Positions 15,894 through 25,229 of a stretch of DNA of 64,000 nucleotides are shown in pieces. Source of the DNA: Schauerella fraxinea (GTDB taxonomy: Bacteria > Pseudomonadota > Gammaproteobacteria > Burkholderiales > Burkholderiaceae_B); the NCBI GenBank assembly GCA_030849945.1, contig JAVDKK010000002.1, positions 124,001 through 188,000 of the forward strand. Direction: 5' to 3'. Positions within the stretch are counted from its first letter, which is position 1. Each line of letters starts with the position of its first letter. Under the pieces are notes generated by a model. It was not told the origin of the DNA. It worked only from the letters and a program-made list of their open reading frames with translations, and ran no database searches. The position numbers were made by a program, and so were the translations under genes.

Positions 15894-16473
15894 TGCGTCT
15901 CGCGACGCCGCCATCGTGCGCGAGGTCGAACAGTGGCTCGTGCGAGCGGTGATCGGCCTGAACCTGTGTCCGTTCGCGCGCAGCGTACATGTCAAACGGC
16001 AGATCGCCTATCGCGTAAGCCATGCCACCGACCCCGAAGCAGTGCTCGCGGATCTCAGCCTGGCGTTCGATACGCTGGAGGCCACCGATCCGGCGGCCAT
16101 CGATACGCTACTGCTGATCCTGCCGGATGGGTTCGACGATTTTCTGGCGTTCAACGACATGCTGGGGCTTTCCGAACGCCTGCTCAAAAGGCTGCGATTG
16201 CGCGGCGTCTTTCAGATCGCCACGTTCCATCCCGACTATCAGTTTGCGGGCGCCGGCCCAGACGACATCGAAAACTACACCAATCGGGCGCCGTATCCCA
16301 TCCTGCATCTATTGCGCGAAGACAGTGTGACGCGTGCCGTGGACGGCTTTCCCGATCCGGATGCGATCTATACGCGCAACCAGGCACGGCTACGCGCCCT
16401 GGGACACGCGGGCTGGCATGATCTGATGAATGCGCCTGAAGATGGCGCGGACGTCGGCCAGGCTCCGCGCTAG
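15883..16473 (+). CDS. DUF1415 family protein
   Basis: 196 residues. Family hallmarks are visible: VEQWLVRAVIGLNLCPFA near the N-terminus, LLILPDGFDDFLAFNDML, FQIATFHPDYQFAG, and NYTNRAPYPILHLLREDSV. Function unknown. Its ATG lies inside the last codons of the DUF3999 gene, so translation is probably coupled. Confidence 0.9.
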   Translation: MAADASRDAAIVREVEQWLVRAVIGLNLCPFARSVHVKRQIAYRVSHATDPEAVLADLSLAFDTLEATDPAAIDTLLLILPDGFDDFLAFNDMLGLSERLLKRLRLRGVFQIATFHPDYQFAGAGPDDIENYTNRAPYPILHLLREDSVTRAVDGFPDPDAIYTRNQARLRALGHAGWHDLMNAPEDGADVGQAPR

Positions 16474-16477
16474 AAGC

Positions 16478-16532
16478 GCGTGAGAACGGCGTGAGAACGG
16501 CGTTAGAAGAGCGTGAGAACGGCGTCAGAAGG
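16478..16532. repeat. 11-base tandem repeat, five degenerate copies
   Basis: Immediately after the DUF1415 stop, the unit GCGTGAGAACG occurs at 16478, 16489 and 16511, with variants at 16500 and 16522. The 11-base period is strict over five units. No ORF or stem-loop explains it. Confidence 0.8.
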
Positions 16533-16619
16533 ACGTCGCGAACTGCTCTGAGGTGCGGTAAACGCGCTGTCGAGGCGCGGCGGCGCCGCCTTCAGCCCAC
16601 GTAGACGGTGTGGCGTGCG

Positions 16620-17450
16620 CTAAGCCGGCGTGGTGAAAAACCGCTCGCGCATGTCTTCCAGTCCCAGCGTATCGAGCATTGCCTCCAATCGGGCGGCCGG
16701 GCGGGCACGGGGCAACTGCTTGTCTTGCGCAATGATGAGCTCGTTTTTCATCGAGTGTTCCCAACCCACGAGTTCAGTCACGGTGACCTGATAGCCGTGC
16801 GCCTCGAGCTGCAGGCTGCGCAGCACATTGGTCGCCTGGCTGCCGAATTCGCGGGTATGCAGCGGATGGCGCCACATCTCGACGAGCGGGTTGCCGCCAA
16901 GCATCTTGCCCTTGTTCTTGCGCAGATGCGAGGCCACCTCGGCCTGGCAGCACGGCACGACAACGATGTATTTCGCCCGCTTGCGCAGCGCGAAATGGAT
17001 GGCGTCGTCGGTGGCGGTGTCGCACGCATGGAGCGCCGTGACCACGTCGACCTGATCGGGCAGGGACGGCGAATCGATGGCATCCGCTACCGATAGGTTG
17101 AGAAACGACATGCGATCGAAACCCAGCTTATCGGCCAGCGTGCGCGATGCGGTAACCAGCGCCTCACGGGTTTCGATGCCGTAGATGTGGGACGTATCCT
17201 GGATCGCCTTGAAGAACAGGTCGTACAGAATGAACCCCAGATACGATTTGCCGGCGCCATGATCGGCCAAGGTGACGCGGCCGCGTTCAGCGTGCACGTC
17301 TTTCAGCAGCGGCTCGATGAAGTTGAACAGGTGATACACCTGCTTCAGCTTGCGGCGGCTGTCCTGATTCATATTGCCGTCGCGCGTGAGGATATGAAGC
17401 GCTTTGAGCAGTTCGACCGACTGGCCGGGGCGGATTTCAGGTGCGGACAT
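16620..17450 (-). CDS. SAM-dependent methyltransferase (Methyltransf_32-like)
   Basis: 276 residues from ATG 17450 (a TTG 12 bases upstream is an alternative). N-terminal KLKQVYHLFNFIEPLLKDV, motif I VTLADHGAGKSYLGFIL, then VVTALHACDTATDDAIHFAL and IVVVPCCQAEV, matching the family that includes the methyltransferase part of GSTCD-like proteins. The ALHACDTATD and PCCQ segments suggest a nucleic-acid or protein substrate, but this is a guess. Last of three minus-strand genes after the GT25 gene. Confidence 0.82.
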   Translation of the reverse strand: MSAPEIRPGQSVELLKALHILTRDGNMNQDSRRKLKQVYHLFNFIEPLLKDVHAERGRVTLADHGAGKSYLGFILYDLFFKAIQDTSHIYGIETREALVTASRTLADKLGFDRMSFLNLSVADAIDSPSLPDQVDVVTALHACDTATDDAIHFALRKRAKYIVVVPCCQAEVASHLRKNKGKMLGGNPLVEMWRHPLHTREFGSQATNVLRSLQLEAHGYQVTVTELVGWEHSMKNELIIAQDKQLPRARPAARLEAMLDTLGLEDMRERFFTTPA

Positions 17451-17496
17451 CGTGGGGGGCAAGGCGGGGGCGAACCCGCGTTTTGGGCGAAAGGCG

Positions 17497-18264
17497 TTAT
17501 TTTACGCGCGGCAGCCGCACGGTCAGAAGCGGGCGCACCACGCTGCGATGCAATAGCCTTGCGGCGCGGGCCGTCCAGGCGCGCACGGGGGCAGCACGGC
17601 GGCGGCGATCGCCCGAGATGGCCGACTGTGCGGCCTCGGCTGCTTCCCACACGCACGGTGGGCTCACGGCATGGAGCTGTAGCCCGGCGTCCTGGGCAAT
17701 GGCTTCCCAGTGGTCGGCTGCGGTCCAGATTGGATCGCGTGTGGCGCAGAGCGCTTGCGCGGCGGCCAGCGTCACGATGTACCCCCCGGTGAGCCATACG
17801 CCGCCCTCGGCACGCAGCAGCGCGCGTTTGCCCACGCGCCGCGCGCCCAGACGCCAGCCGCGACCGACGTGCGTCAGTTGAATCATGGCGGGCCGGTCGG
17901 CGGCAATGTGGGCAGCCAGACTGCCGGCGCCGGCGGTCGCTAAGAGTTCGGCGATGTCATCGGCCAGTTCCACGTCGTCTTCGAGAATCAAGGCGTGGGG
18001 AATGTGCTCAGCCACGATGCGCCGATACACCTCGAGGTGGCTGCAGGCGCAAGCGACTTCGGTGGGACTCAACTCGCCGTATACGCGTCGGGCACGTGCC
18101 ATATCGGCGCGGGCAAGTACGGCGCCCCGCGAGGCGCCGCGGCCATCGACCGCATCGATCCAGCGCGGGGTGAGCCCGCGAGCCTCAAGCCGCGCGGCCA
18201 TGGCTTCGCGGCGCGCCGTTTCCGTCGCCAGATTGATGACGAAGCAGGGGATCGTGCCGCTCAT
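17497..18264 (-). CDS. Glycosyltransferase family 25 (LPS core/surface glycan)
   Basis: 255 residues. N-terminal PCFVINLATETARREAMAAR and IDAVDGRG, then ACACSHLEVYRRI and the nucleotide-sugar/metal segment ALILEDDVEL with the EDD motif, and TGGYIVTLAAAQAL: typical of GT25 enzymes adding galactose or similar to lipo-oligosaccharide. It starts at ATG 18264, overlapping the O-antigen ligase stop by 4 bases, so the pair is co-translated. Likely cytoplasmic face of the inner membrane. Confidence 0.87.
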   Translation of the reverse strand: MSGTIPCFVINLATETARREAMAARLEARGLTPRWIDAVDGRGASRGAVLARADMARARRVYGELSPTEVACACSHLEVYRRIVAEHIPHALILEDDVELADDIAELLATAGAGSLAAHIAADRPAMIQLTHVGRGWRLGARRVGKRALLRAEGGVWLTGGYIVTLAAAQALCATRDPIWTAADHWEAIAQDAGLQLHAVSPPCVWEAAEAAQSAISGDRRRRAAPVRAWTARAARLLHRSVVRPLLTVRLPRVK

Positions 18265-19547
18265 GCGGGATAAACCCGCCGATCGTTTTGGCCAAGATGG
18301 CTCACGGCCATGGCCAGGCACAAGCTCACCATGACGGCGTAGAAGGATGCCGTCCGCATGGATCTGAACATCGTTTCGGTCACGCCAAACGATAGGAAGC
18401 CCAGCACCACGCATAGCCCCAGGGCGCAGAAAGCGCGTCTTGTCTGGTCCAGATCCCGAATCCGGCTCGCGAGAATCCAAGCCGGAAAGCCATAGACCAT
18501 CAACAAGAACGAGGCCAGACCGACCAATCCGTAGGTGGCGGCGACCAGCAGAATATCGTTGTGGGGCTCGCCCCAGTTCGACGCCACCAAAGGCGAGATG
18601 ACGCCGCGATCGCCCAATATCTTCATCTTTTCGCGAAACGCCGGACCACCGCCTACGCCGAATACGGGATGCTTTTCGACCATTACGCGCGCGGCCCGCC
18701 AGAGCTGGAACCGGATGCACACCGACGTTTCCGCCTTGGGGCGGTCGACGCACTCTTGTGCCTCGTCGATGGCTTTGCCGATGCGGTCGTTGTGCTGATG
18801 CGTCACGCCGATCACCGTGACGATGGCCACCAACAGCGCGCACACCACGCCCTTGATGCGCCACGAAATGCGGCGTTCGACGACGCACGCGATGATGAAG
18901 ACGGCCGGCAACGCCAACCAGCTGGTGCGCGTCTCCGACAAATACACGCCATAAAAGCCCAGCGCGGCGGCCGATAGCTTGAGCGCCGCCTCCAGCTTGT
19001 GCCAGCGCGTGAGCGTCCACATCATGCTGACGACGCACACGCAGGCGTACAGAAACGCCAGGTTACCGAACTCCACGGTGTTGTACTGCGTATACGCCAA
19101 CGTATCTGGCCGCAGGCGTCCATTGACCGCCGTAAAGGTCACATCCGGGAAAGCCAGCAGGTAGGTGCAATACAGGGCCCCGGCGATGAAGCCCCATTGG
19201 ATGTGCCGCAAGATGGCCGGGCTGAGGCGCGAAAAGAGCCACAGCATCGGCACCATACAGGCCAGGCGCATTGTCTTTTCGAAGGTGGCGGCATGCCAGC
19301 GGCCATGCGTCCATTGTGCAATCAGAACAATGGCGACCGCCGCGGCGGCGGCCAGCATGAATGGCCGCCACACGCGCCATTCGGGCCATACCGGCAGCTT
19401 GCGATAACGCATGACGCCCATGCCGATCAGGGCGATCAACAGCAAGCCATACATGAACGCGCTGCCGTAATTACGTGTCGTCATGATCAGCGCCGGCGCC
19501 AGAGCGACGACCACTGTCACAAAAACACTGAGGGCGTTGCCTAACAT
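18261..19547 (-). CDS. O-antigen ligase/polymerase family membrane protein
   Basis: 428 residues with about ten hydrophobic helices, from LSVFVTVVVALAPALIM onward. The central periplasmic loop and following segment (FGVGGGPAFREKM, then NWGEPHNDILLVAATYGLVG) match the Wzy_C/WaaL family; the H-N-D motif in EPHNDILL is the family's most conserved spot. It would transfer polysaccharide onto lipid A-core or polymerise it. Ligase versus polymerase cannot be decided here. Confidence 0.85.
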   Translation of the reverse strand: MLGNALSVFVTVVVALAPALIMTTRNYGSAFMYGLLLIALIGMGVMRYRKLPVWPEWRVWRPFMLAAAAAVAIVLIAQWTHGRWHAATFEKTMRLACMVPMLWLFSRLSPAILRHIQWGFIAGALYCTYLLAFPDVTFTAVNGRLRPDTLAYTQYNTVEFGNLAFLYACVCVVSMMWTLTRWHKLEAALKLSAAALGFYGVYLSETRTSWLALPAVFIIACVVERRISWRIKGVVCALLVAIVTVIGVTHQHNDRIGKAIDEAQECVDRPKAETSVCIRFQLWRAARVMVEKHPVFGVGGGPAFREKMKILGDRGVISPLVASNWGEPHNDILLVAATYGLVGLASFLLMVYGFPAWILASRIRDLDQTRRAFCALGLCVVLGFLSFGVTETMFRSMRTASFYAVMVSLCLAMAVSHLGQNDRRVYPA

Positions 19548-19642
19548 CTAAAACACTCCAAACCCGACGCAATGTGGCGCGATTATTGCATGTGGCGTGC
19601 GAGCGTTTGCACTCAAATGGCCCTCATCCTGTTACAAGTAAG

Positions 19643-19671
19643 CGGCCGATGCGATCGGTCAACATCGGCCG
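19643..19671. terminator. Perfect 9-base hairpin downstream of the binding-protein gene
   Basis: CGGCCGATG (19643-19651) and CATCGGCCG (19663-19671) form a perfect stem with an 11-base loop, 21 bases past the stop of the minus-strand gene at 19693. There is no strong T-run on that strand, so it may be a terminator, an RNA-stabilising hairpin or a protein site. Confidence 0.4.
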
Positions 19672-19692
19672 TTTGCAGGACGCCTGCGCGAC

Positions 19693-20691
19693 TCAGAGTG
19701 CGGCCGATACACGCGCGGCGACGTCCGGACTCACCCAAGCCTTCCAGGTATCGCCATGCGTCTTGAAAAAGTACGCCACGGCGTCATCGATTTCAGCGCT
19801 TTGTTTTTCAAGCCAGCCCAAGGTGTCGTCGATCACCGGTGCCGGCATATTCACCTTTTCGATAAATGCCTTCACTTGCGGCGCCTGTTGCGCAAATGCC
19901 GCATTCATTCCGGTCACCACAGGATTCGGTTTGAATTCGGTGGCCACCGGATCCGTGCATTTGGGATCCGTCATGCAGGTGTATGCCTTCTGGTCAAAGG
20001 GGGGCAGTTCCAGCTTGACCAGATCGAGTCCACCCACCAGCGCCGTGGGGGTCCAGTAATAGAACACCACATCGCGTTTGCGCTTATATGCCGACACGAT
20101 GGCCGCCTTTTGCGCGGCGCCGGCGCCGGGTGCAAACATCACGAAGTCATTTTGGAGCTTGAGCGCCTTCATCAGGTTTTCGTTCAGCGTGCCGCAAGCC
20201 CAGCCCGCGGGGCAACCGAAAATGCGGCCGCGTTTGGGATCCTCGGGATCCCGAAAGGCATCCTTGTGGCGCACCAGGTCGCTGGCTTTCTTGAGATCGG
20301 GAAACTTTTCGGCCGTGTAGCGCGGGATGTACCAGCCTTCGCCAGCGTCGAACACGTGACCCACGCCGATCACCTTGCCGGACCCTGTGGCTTTTTCCCA
20401 TGCGCCTTCGATCTGGCCCGGCCACACCTCGGGCGTGATATCGACGTCGCCACGTTGCAAGGCGGCGAGCATGGCCAGGGTTTCGCCTTGCTCGACCTGC
20501 GTTTTGCAACCGTATCCTTTTTCCAGGATGAAGCGCTCGATCCCGGCCATCAACAGATTCGATTCCCAGTTCAGACCGCTGAACTTGATCGGCCGATCGA
20601 CCTCGCAGGTCGGGGCCTGCGCCGCGTGCGCCGACAGTGCCGCCAAACTCAAGGCGAGCGCGGCAACACCGCGGCTGAGGACGCCTTTCAT
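19693..20691 (-). CDS. OpuAC-like glycine betaine/choline-type substrate-binding protein
   Basis: Periplasmic binding protein, 332 residues from ATG 20691; an in-frame ATG at 20742 is an alternative. Signal peptide VAALALSLAALSAHA, then GLNWESNLLMAGIERFILEKG, MLAALQRGDVDITPEVWPGQ, GVGHVFDAGEGWYIPRY and VVFYYWTPTALVG, all typical of the QAT-family (proline/betaine/choline) fold. No permease or ATPase gene is adjacent, so it is an orphan here. Divergent from paoA with 293 bases between. Substrate is inferred only from family. Confidence 0.85.
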   Translation of the reverse strand: MKGVLSRGVAALALSLAALSAHAAQAPTCEVDRPIKFSGLNWESNLLMAGIERFILEKGYGCKTQVEQGETLAMLAALQRGDVDITPEVWPGQIEGAWEKATGSGKVIGVGHVFDAGEGWYIPRYTAEKFPDLKKASDLVRHKDAFRDPEDPKRGRIFGCPAGWACGTLNENLMKALKLQNDFVMFAPGAGAAQKAAIVSAYKRKRDVVFYYWTPTALVGGLDLVKLELPPFDQKAYTCMTDPKCTDPVATEFKPNPVVTGMNAAFAQQAPQVKAFIEKVNMPAPVIDDTLGWLEKQSAEIDDAVAYFFKTHGDTWKAWVSPDVAARVSAAL

Positions 20692-20984
20692 TGATGTCGG
20701 ATGCGTTGACGATGTGACGGAAATTTTGGGGGTCGATGACATGAGGCGGCACGCTGCGGGTTGACGATTGCGAAAGCATACCTGCGCATCGGCGGCTTGG
20801 ATCGTGCCCCTCCGAACCGCAATGTTTCCGACTGAAACGGCGACCTGATCCGGCGCAAGGCGAGGCAAGGACAGGAAGATGGGAACGCTGCTTGCGCCCG
20901 GCGGCTCAGTACTTCCAGCGCTGCCATACGCCGTGACCGCACCGGCTCGTATCGCACCGCGCCCATCATTCCAGGGAACCCTCT

Positions 20985-21683
20985 ATGTCCACGACCTCAT
21001 CTCAGGCGCAGCGTTCGCGCGATGCCGTGCAACCCTTGCCGTCCAATGGATTGGCACCCCGCAGCACGACGCCGATCCTGGCTGACGTGCAAGCGGCTGC
21101 GGCCAACCCAATGCCGACGGATGTCCGCGCAGCGGATGCCCCCATGCCGGTGCGGGCCGACAACCCCGTATCGGAACCGGCCAACGCGACCGCGGCGCCT
21201 GCCGCTGCGCTCGAGGCGCCAGATACCGTGCCCGTTCGCTTGAAAATCAACGGCCGTGACGAATCGCTCGATCTCGATCCCCGCACAACTTTGCTGGACT
21301 GCGTGCGCGAGCATTTGCATTTGACCGGAACGAAGAAGGGCTGTGATCACGGCCAATGCGGCGCCTGTACGGTGCACGTCAACGGCAAGCGGGTCAATTC
21401 CTGTTTGCGCTTGGCAGTGACGCACGACGGCGATGAAATCACCACGATCGAAGGGCTGGGCCAACCCGGCAATCTGCATCCCATGCAAGCGTCTTTCGTC
21501 GCCCATGATGGCTATCAGTGCGGCTATTGCACCTCGGGCCAGATCATGTCGGGCGTAGCGCTGCTCAATGAGCCCTGCGGTGCGAGCAATGCCTGTGTGA
21601 AGGAGGCCATGAGCGGCAACATCTGTCGGTGTGGTGCCTACTCGAACATCGTGGCTGCCATCCAACACGTGCGCCAAGGCTGA
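20985..21683 (+). CDS. paoA: Aldehyde oxidoreductase 2Fe-2S subunit, without a Tat signal
   Basis: Iron-sulfur subunit of the molybdenum PaoABC aldehyde oxidoreductase. It carries two [2Fe-2S] clusters: GTKKGCDHGQCGACTVHVNG (plant ferredoxin type) and GYQCGYCTSGQIM followed by GNICRCGAYSNIVAAI. E. coli PaoA has a twin-arginine signal; here the ~80 residues before VPVRLKINGRDESLDL form an Ala/Pro-rich linker with no RRxFL motif and no hydrophobic stretch. ATG 20985 is preceded by AGGGAA. Either the complex is cytoplasmic or the signal has been lost. First gene of paoABC, 9 bases before paoB. Confidence 0.92.
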   Translation: MSTTSSQAQRSRDAVQPLPSNGLAPRSTTPILADVQAAAANPMPTDVRAADAPMPVRADNPVSEPANATAAPAAALEAPDTVPVRLKINGRDESLDLDPRTTLLDCVREHLHLTGTKKGCDHGQCGACTVHVNGKRVNSCLRLAVTHDGDEITTIEGLGQPGNLHPMQASFVAHDGYQCGYCTSGQIMSGVALLNEPCGASNACVKEAMSGNICRCGAYSNIVAAIQHVRQG

Positions 21684-21692
21684 GGAGCGATC

Positions 21693-22697
21693 ATGGAACG
21701 ATTTCAAATTTCGCGCGCAGCCGATGTGGATGCCGCAATCCGTGCAGGCGCGCTCTCGCAAACCGCGCAGCAGGGCGCACGCGTGCGGTTTCTCGCAGGC
21801 GGCACCACACTGATCGACCTGATGAAGCTCGACGTCGAACAGCCCGAGCAAGTGGTCGATATCGGGCGCTTGCCGTTGGACCAGGTGCAGCCGCGCGACG
21901 ATGGCGGCGTGGACATCGGCGCCATGGTGCGCAATGCCGATCTGGCGCACCACGCGCATATTCTCGAACACTATGCCGTGCTGTCCGAAGCGTTGCTGTC
22001 GGGTGCCTCGGCGCAACTGCGCAATATGGCGACGACAGGCGGCAACCTTTTGCAGCGCACGCGCTGTGTGTATTTTCGCGATCCCGCCATGGCCTGTAAT
22101 AAGCGTGAGCCGGGCAGCGGGTGCGGTGCCATCGATGGCTTCAACCGCAACCTGGCGATTTTGGGCACGAGCGATCAGTGCATCGCCAGCAATCCTTCGG
22201 ACATGAACGTGGCCTTGGCCGCGCTCGAGGCCACTGTGCATGTGCAAGGTACCGGTGGCAAACGCGCTATCGCCTTCGAAGACTTTTTTCTGCTGCCGGG
22301 CGCTACGCCCGAACGAGAAACCGTGCTCGAACCCGGCGACCTCATTACGCATGTGAGTCTGGCCGCGCCAGTGGCTGGTGCACGATCGACATATCTGAAA
22401 CTGCGCGACCGCGCATCGTACGAATTCGCGCTGGCGTCCACGGCTGCCGTAGTGGCGCTCGAAGGCGGAAAGATGGCACACGTGCGCGTGGCATTGGGTG
22501 GCGTGGGTGCCAAACCGTGGCGCGCCGTGGAGGCCGAAGCCCTTTTGCAGGGCCAAACCCCGAGTAGCGATCTCTTCCAGCGCGCGGCTGACGCCGCCTT
22601 GGCCGACGCCAAGCCCCAAAGCGAGAACGGCTTCAAGGTCGAACTCGCCAAACGCTGCATCGTTCAGGCGTTGAAAGACGCGACGCAAGCAGCCTGA
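21693..22697 (+). CDS. paoB: Aldehyde oxidoreductase FAD-binding subunit
   Basis: 334 residues. FAD-binding domain with RFLAGGTTLIDLMKLDVEQP and the PaoB-type segment MATTGGNLLQRTRC, where four Cys (RTRCVYF, MACNKR, GSGCGA, SDQCIA) would hold the extra [4Fe-4S] cluster known in PaoB. GAGGAG sits 7 bases before the ATG. It moves electrons from paoA iron-sulfur clusters to FAD. 25 bases before paoC. Confidence 0.94.
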   Translation: MERFQISRAADVDAAIRAGALSQTAQQGARVRFLAGGTTLIDLMKLDVEQPEQVVDIGRLPLDQVQPRDDGGVDIGAMVRNADLAHHAHILEHYAVLSEALLSGASAQLRNMATTGGNLLQRTRCVYFRDPAMACNKREPGSGCGAIDGFNRNLAILGTSDQCIASNPSDMNVALAALEATVHVQGTGGKRAIAFEDFFLLPGATPERETVLEPGDLITHVSLAAPVAGARSTYLKLRDRASYEFALASTAAVVALEGGKMAHVRVALGGVGAKPWRAVEAEALLQGQTPSSDLFQRAADAALADAKPQSENGFKVELAKRCIVQALKDATQAA

Positions 22698-22722
22698 TGC
22701 GCTTGGCTCAAACAAAGGATCA

Positions 22723-24948
22723 ATGATGACTGCCCATAATCCCGCCGAATCCGCCGCGATCGGCGCTTCGCTTGCCCGTATCGATGGCCCGCTCAAGGTG
22801 AGTGGTGCGGCGAAATACACCTCCGATCATCACTTCCCCGGCATGGTCTACGCCCAGCCGGTTGGCGCCACGATCGCCAGTGGCGAATTGACGGCGCTCG
22901 ACACCACGATCGCGTCCAGGATGCCGGGCGTGGTGAAGATCATCACGCATGAAAATATCGGACCGCTTTACCGCATCTCGGACGCGAGCGGGGCATCGAT
23001 CGATGAAAAGCGCCCACCGCTGTCCGACAACAAGATCAACTACTACGGTCAGTACATCGCCTTGGTGGTAGCGGAAAGTTTCGAACAGGCTACCGCTGCG
23101 GCACGCGCGGTCAAAGCGACCTACACCGAGAAGCCGGTGGATGTGAGCCTGGAACTGGAGCCCGACGACAAGCCGAAGGTAGACAGTGAGCGCGGTGATC
23201 CCGACGCCGCGTTTGCGAAGGGTGAGGTCACGATCGACCAGGTTTATCGTACGCCGCCCGAAACGCACAATCCCATCGAATTGCATTGCACGGTAGCCAC
23301 CTACGATGGTCGCGCTTATACGGTGTATGAAACGTCGCAGGCGATCGGCAATCACAAGTCGGTCTTGGTACAGATGCTCGGCGAAGTGCCGGAGAATATC
23401 CGGGTCGTGACCGAATACCTGGGGTCGGGCTTTGGCGGCAAGCTCTGGCCGTGGACGCATTCCTTGCTCGCCGTGGCGGCGGCGCGTGATTTGAAGCGGC
23501 CGGTCAAGCTCGAGATCTCCCGCAAGATGATGTTTGAAACCGTAGGCCATCGCACCAATACGCAGCAACGCATCCGCATCGCCGCGACCAAGGCAGGTCG
23601 CTTGACTTCATTGCAGCAGGATTATGTGCACCATGTGGCGCAGGTCGAAGCGAGCAAAGAGAATTGCGGTGAAGCCACCCCTTACTTTTACAGCACGCCT
23701 AATTTGCGCGTGACGTCGGGTCAGGCGCGCCGCCATTTCGGTCCCAATACGTCGATGCGCGGCCCGGGCGCTGTGCCGGGGCTGTACTGCACCGAGTCGG
23801 CGATGGATGAGTTGGCGATTGCGCTGGACGTGTGCCCTGTGCAATTGCGTCTGCAAAACGAGCCCGAGATCGATGAGAGCTTGGGCGTGCCGTTTTCCAC
23901 GCGGCACTACACCGAGTGCCTGAAGCGCGGCGCTGAAAAGTTCGGCTGGTCCAAGCGCAATCCCGAGGTGGGCAGCATGCACGCGGACGGCGAAATCCTG
24001 GGTTGGGGAATGGCGGGCGCGTCCTGGATGGCCAAGCGCATTCCCGCCATGGCGAACGTGCAACTCAATCGCGACGGCACGGCGCGCGTGGCGAGCGCCA
24101 CCCAGGATATCGGCACGGGTACCTATACGGTGATGGCGCAGATGGTCGCCAATCTCACCGGCATTGCCAGCGACAAAATCATTGTGGCAATCGGCGACAC
24201 GTCGTTTCCGGCTGGACCCATGTCGGGCGGCTCGATGGCGACGGGGTCGCTCGTGCCCGCCATCGGCAAGGCCGCGCGGGAAGCGATCAAGCAATTGCTG
24301 AGCATCGCGGCCGAGACCGATGGCTTGCCCACGAAGGGGGCGGACCCCGAGGATCTGACAATGACGGCTGGCCGCGTGCATCGCAAGACAGAGCAGCCGG
24401 AGGCCGGCGTGCCGTTTGAGGCCGTGCTGCAAAAAGCCGAACTTAGCCAGGTGCTGGGCAAGGGACGCGTGGGCGCAAGCGACAACGATCCCGATGCCGA
24501 CAAGCACTCGATCCATTCCTATGGCGCGCACTTTGTTGAAGTGGGTTGGCAGCCCGAGATCGGTCGTATGCGTGTGAAGCGCGTGGTGACCGTGATCGAC
24601 GCCGGCAAGATCATCAATCCCTTGAGCGGACGCAATCAGATCGAGGGTGCAATCGTGATGGGCGTGGGCATGGCGCTCTTTGAAGAAACGCACTACGACA
24701 GCCGCAACGGGGCGCCGATCAACAGCAATCTGGCGGACTATGTGATGGTGACCCATGCCGATTCGCCGGATATCGACGTGGAGTTTCTGGACTACCCCGA
24801 CAAGGCGTTGAACGAGTTGGGCGCGCGCGGTATCGGTGAGATTGGCTTGGCGGGCGTGGCTGCGGCGATCACAGCGGCGGTGTATCACGCGACCGGTGTC
24901 CGGGTGCGCGATCTGCCGGTGCACATCGACGATCTGATCAAGCACTGA
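22723..24948 (+). CDS. paoC: Aldehyde oxidoreductase molybdopterin subunit
   Basis: 741-residue xanthine-oxidase family subunit binding molybdopterin cytosine dinucleotide. Seen: VSGAAKYTSDHHFPGMVYAQ at the N-terminus, GSGFGGKLWPWTHSLLAVAA, SMRGPGAVPGLYCTESAMDE, GTYTVMAQMVANLTGI and, near the end, ELGARGIGEIGLAGVAAAIT with the catalytic Glu. It oxidises a broad range of aldehydes to acids. No paoD/XdhC-type maturation chaperone follows; a strong terminator comes about 160 bases later. Confidence 0.95.
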   Translation: MMTAHNPAESAAIGASLARIDGPLKVSGAAKYTSDHHFPGMVYAQPVGATIASGELTALDTTIASRMPGVVKIITHENIGPLYRISDASGASIDEKRPPLSDNKINYYGQYIALVVAESFEQATAAARAVKATYTEKPVDVSLELEPDDKPKVDSERGDPDAAFAKGEVTIDQVYRTPPETHNPIELHCTVATYDGRAYTVYETSQAIGNHKSVLVQMLGEVPENIRVVTEYLGSGFGGKLWPWTHSLLAVAAARDLKRPVKLEISRKMMFETVGHRTNTQQRIRIAATKAGRLTSLQQDYVHHVAQVEASKENCGEATPYFYSTPNLRVTSGQARRHFGPNTSMRGPGAVPGLYCTESAMDELAIALDVCPVQLRLQNEPEIDESLGVPFSTRHYTECLKRGAEKFGWSKRNPEVGSMHADGEILGWGMAGASWMAKRIPAMANVQLNRDGTARVASATQDIGTGTYTVMAQMVANLTGIASDKIIVAIGDTSFPAGPMSGGSMATGSLVPAIGKAAREAIKQLLSIAAETDGLPTKGADPEDLTMTAGRVHRKTEQPEAGVPFEAVLQKAELSQVLGKGRVGASDNDPDADKHSIHSYGAHFVEVGWQPEIGRMRVKRVVTVIDAGKIINPLSGRNQIEGAIVMGVGMALFEETHYDSRNGAPINSNLADYVMVTHADSPDIDVEFLDYPDKALNELGARGIGEIGLAGVAAAITAAVYHATGVRVRDLPVHIDDLIKH

Positions 24949-25108
24949 TAACTGCTCGGCGACACGCGCTGCCCGTTCAAACGGCTGCTGCGTGACCGCC
25001 GTCAGTAGCGGCGGCATCAGCAAGGCGCGAGTCGTCACGGGAAACCGGCCGTCACCGAGAAGCCAGCAGTCGCGGCAAGCCAGCAGTCACCGAGGCCGGC
25101 GGTCGATC

Positions 25109-25149
25109 AAAAACACCCCAGATGCGTTACGCACATTTGGGGTGTTTTT
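25109..25149. terminator. Bidirectional intrinsic terminator after paoC
   Basis: A 12-base perfect stem: AAAAACACCCCA (25109-25120) with TGGGGTGTTTTT (25138-25149), loop 17 bases containing an inner TGCG/CGCA pairing. T-runs exist on both strands, so it can end paoABC on plus and the gene at 25230 on minus. The 281-base gap also contains two copies of AAGCCAGCAGTC (near 25060 and 25077). Confidence 0.85.
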
Positions 25150-25229
25150 CTTGTCCGATCGATTATTGCCAGGGTGCCCGCGATGCCGTGATGCTCTGCA
25201 CGTGCCGCATTCACCGGACGTAAGGACGA

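Noticed and set aside
14253..15995. 580-codon minus-strand ORF opposite the DUF3999 gene
   Set aside because: Arg/His/Gly-rich mirror of a GC-rich coding frame with no recognisable motif; the plus-strand gene has a signal peptide, transmembrane helix and family match.
23608..25038. 476-codon minus-strand ORF opposite paoC
   Set aside because: Low-information His/Arg-rich shadow of a conserved molybdoenzyme subunit.
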